This document shows positions 45,379 to 45,516 of a stretch of 45,516 bases of DNA, one piece after another. This DNA is from Methylobrevis pamukkalensis (GTDB taxonomy: Bacteria > Pseudomonadota > Alphaproteobacteria > Rhizobiales > Pleomorphomonadaceae). The stretch covers positions 1-45,516 of the forward strand of contig NZ_MCRJ01000019.1 in the NCBI RefSeq assembly GCF_001720135.1, given 5' to 3'. Every line of letters begins with the position of its first letter. Positions within the stretch are counted from its first letter, which is position 1. The position numbers and the translations under genes are program-made. The notes beneath the pieces are model-generated. The model did no database searches. It had not been told where the DNA came from and saw only the letters and a list, made by a program, of their open reading frames with translations.

Positions 45379-45516
45379 GATGGAAAATCGTCGCCCGAAT
45401 TTTGATATCAGTCATTTTATATACGCTGTTCTCGAAATTTGTATTTGATGAGGCGCTGAAGTTATTCGGTGCGACTCGGCGCGGAGTGTCTCCGGAGTTT
45501 GCAATATTGACCGCGC
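45375..45516 (+). CDS. Partial gene, small membrane-anchored protein, runs off window end
   Basis: ATG 45375 overlaps the preceding stop (ATGA). At least 47 residues: MRWKIVARILISVILYTLF then KFVFDEALKLFGATRRGVS and onward. The hydrophobic N-terminus looks like a membrane anchor. Codons are AT-rich, in sharp contrast to the upstream gene, so it may be of foreign origin. No family recognised. Confidence 0.5.
   Translation, partial: MRWKIVARILISVILYTLFSKFVFDEALKLFGATRRGVSPEFAILTA

Noticed and set aside
1..45516. CRISPR arrays, rRNA genes, insertion sequences, riboswitches
   Set aside because: No regularly spaced repeats, transposases, rRNA stretches or recognisable riboswitch cores were seen on either strand.

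Overview
The window is GC-rich (most codons end in G or C) and has the marks of an alphaproteobacterium, most likely order Hyphomicrobiales (Rhizobiales). Evidence includes a tRNA-His with an A73 discriminator and no templated G-1, two polyhydroxyalkanoate phasins, a perfect CtrA-type box (TTAA-N7-TTAA) in front of a PAS-domain gene resembling cell-cycle kinases, and an fdsGBA-fdhD-fdsD formate dehydrogenase operon. I cannot name the genus from the sequence.

Layout. 1-2277 (minus): 3'-truncated PAS-domain protein with long acidic/Pro repeat linkers. 2753-3917 (plus): two phasin genes, the second behind two GTTGCANTGCAAC operators that overlap its promoter. 4155-4231: tRNA-His. 4545-31808: an accessory-looking block holding four paralogous STAND (NB-ARC-like) ATPases, three AraC-family regulators, a membrane histidine kinase with two response regulators, a small soluble histidine kinase and a set of enzymes: a secreted isochorismatase-like hydrolase, a Tat-exported GMC oxidoreductase, a degenerate Old Yellow Enzyme-like protein, an SDR, three alpha/beta hydrolases and an MFS transporter. 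32622-41134 (plus): a globin-coupled chemoreceptor, a LysR regulator and the complete NAD-dependent, molybdenum formate dehydrogenase operon, closed by a clear intrinsic terminator. 41335-43544: an ammonium transporter fused to a histidine-kinase-type ATPase domain. 43690-45378: an acetolactate-synthase-like TPP enzyme, overlapping by ATGA a gene that runs off the window end.

The most unusual part is 4.5-30.6 kb. It can be read as operons that each start with an AraC-family regulator and end with a STAND ATPase: AraC1-STAND1; AraC2-OYE-like-STAND3-GMC-STAND2; AraC3-small secreted protein-SDR-three hydrolases-MFS-STAND4. The second and third diverge from one 437-bp intergenic region. Three STAND proteins carry an N-terminal OmpR/CadC-type winged helix; the fourth lacks it. 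Several enzymes carry export signals, so the block may sense and process an external compound at the cell envelope. That role is inference.

Sequence quality. Twelve genes are broken by about fourteen 1- or 2-base length errors, always with both halves fully conserved and nearly always beside a short C or G run. Most are probably sequencing or assembly deletions. Coordinates given for these genes span the break and treat the gene as intact.
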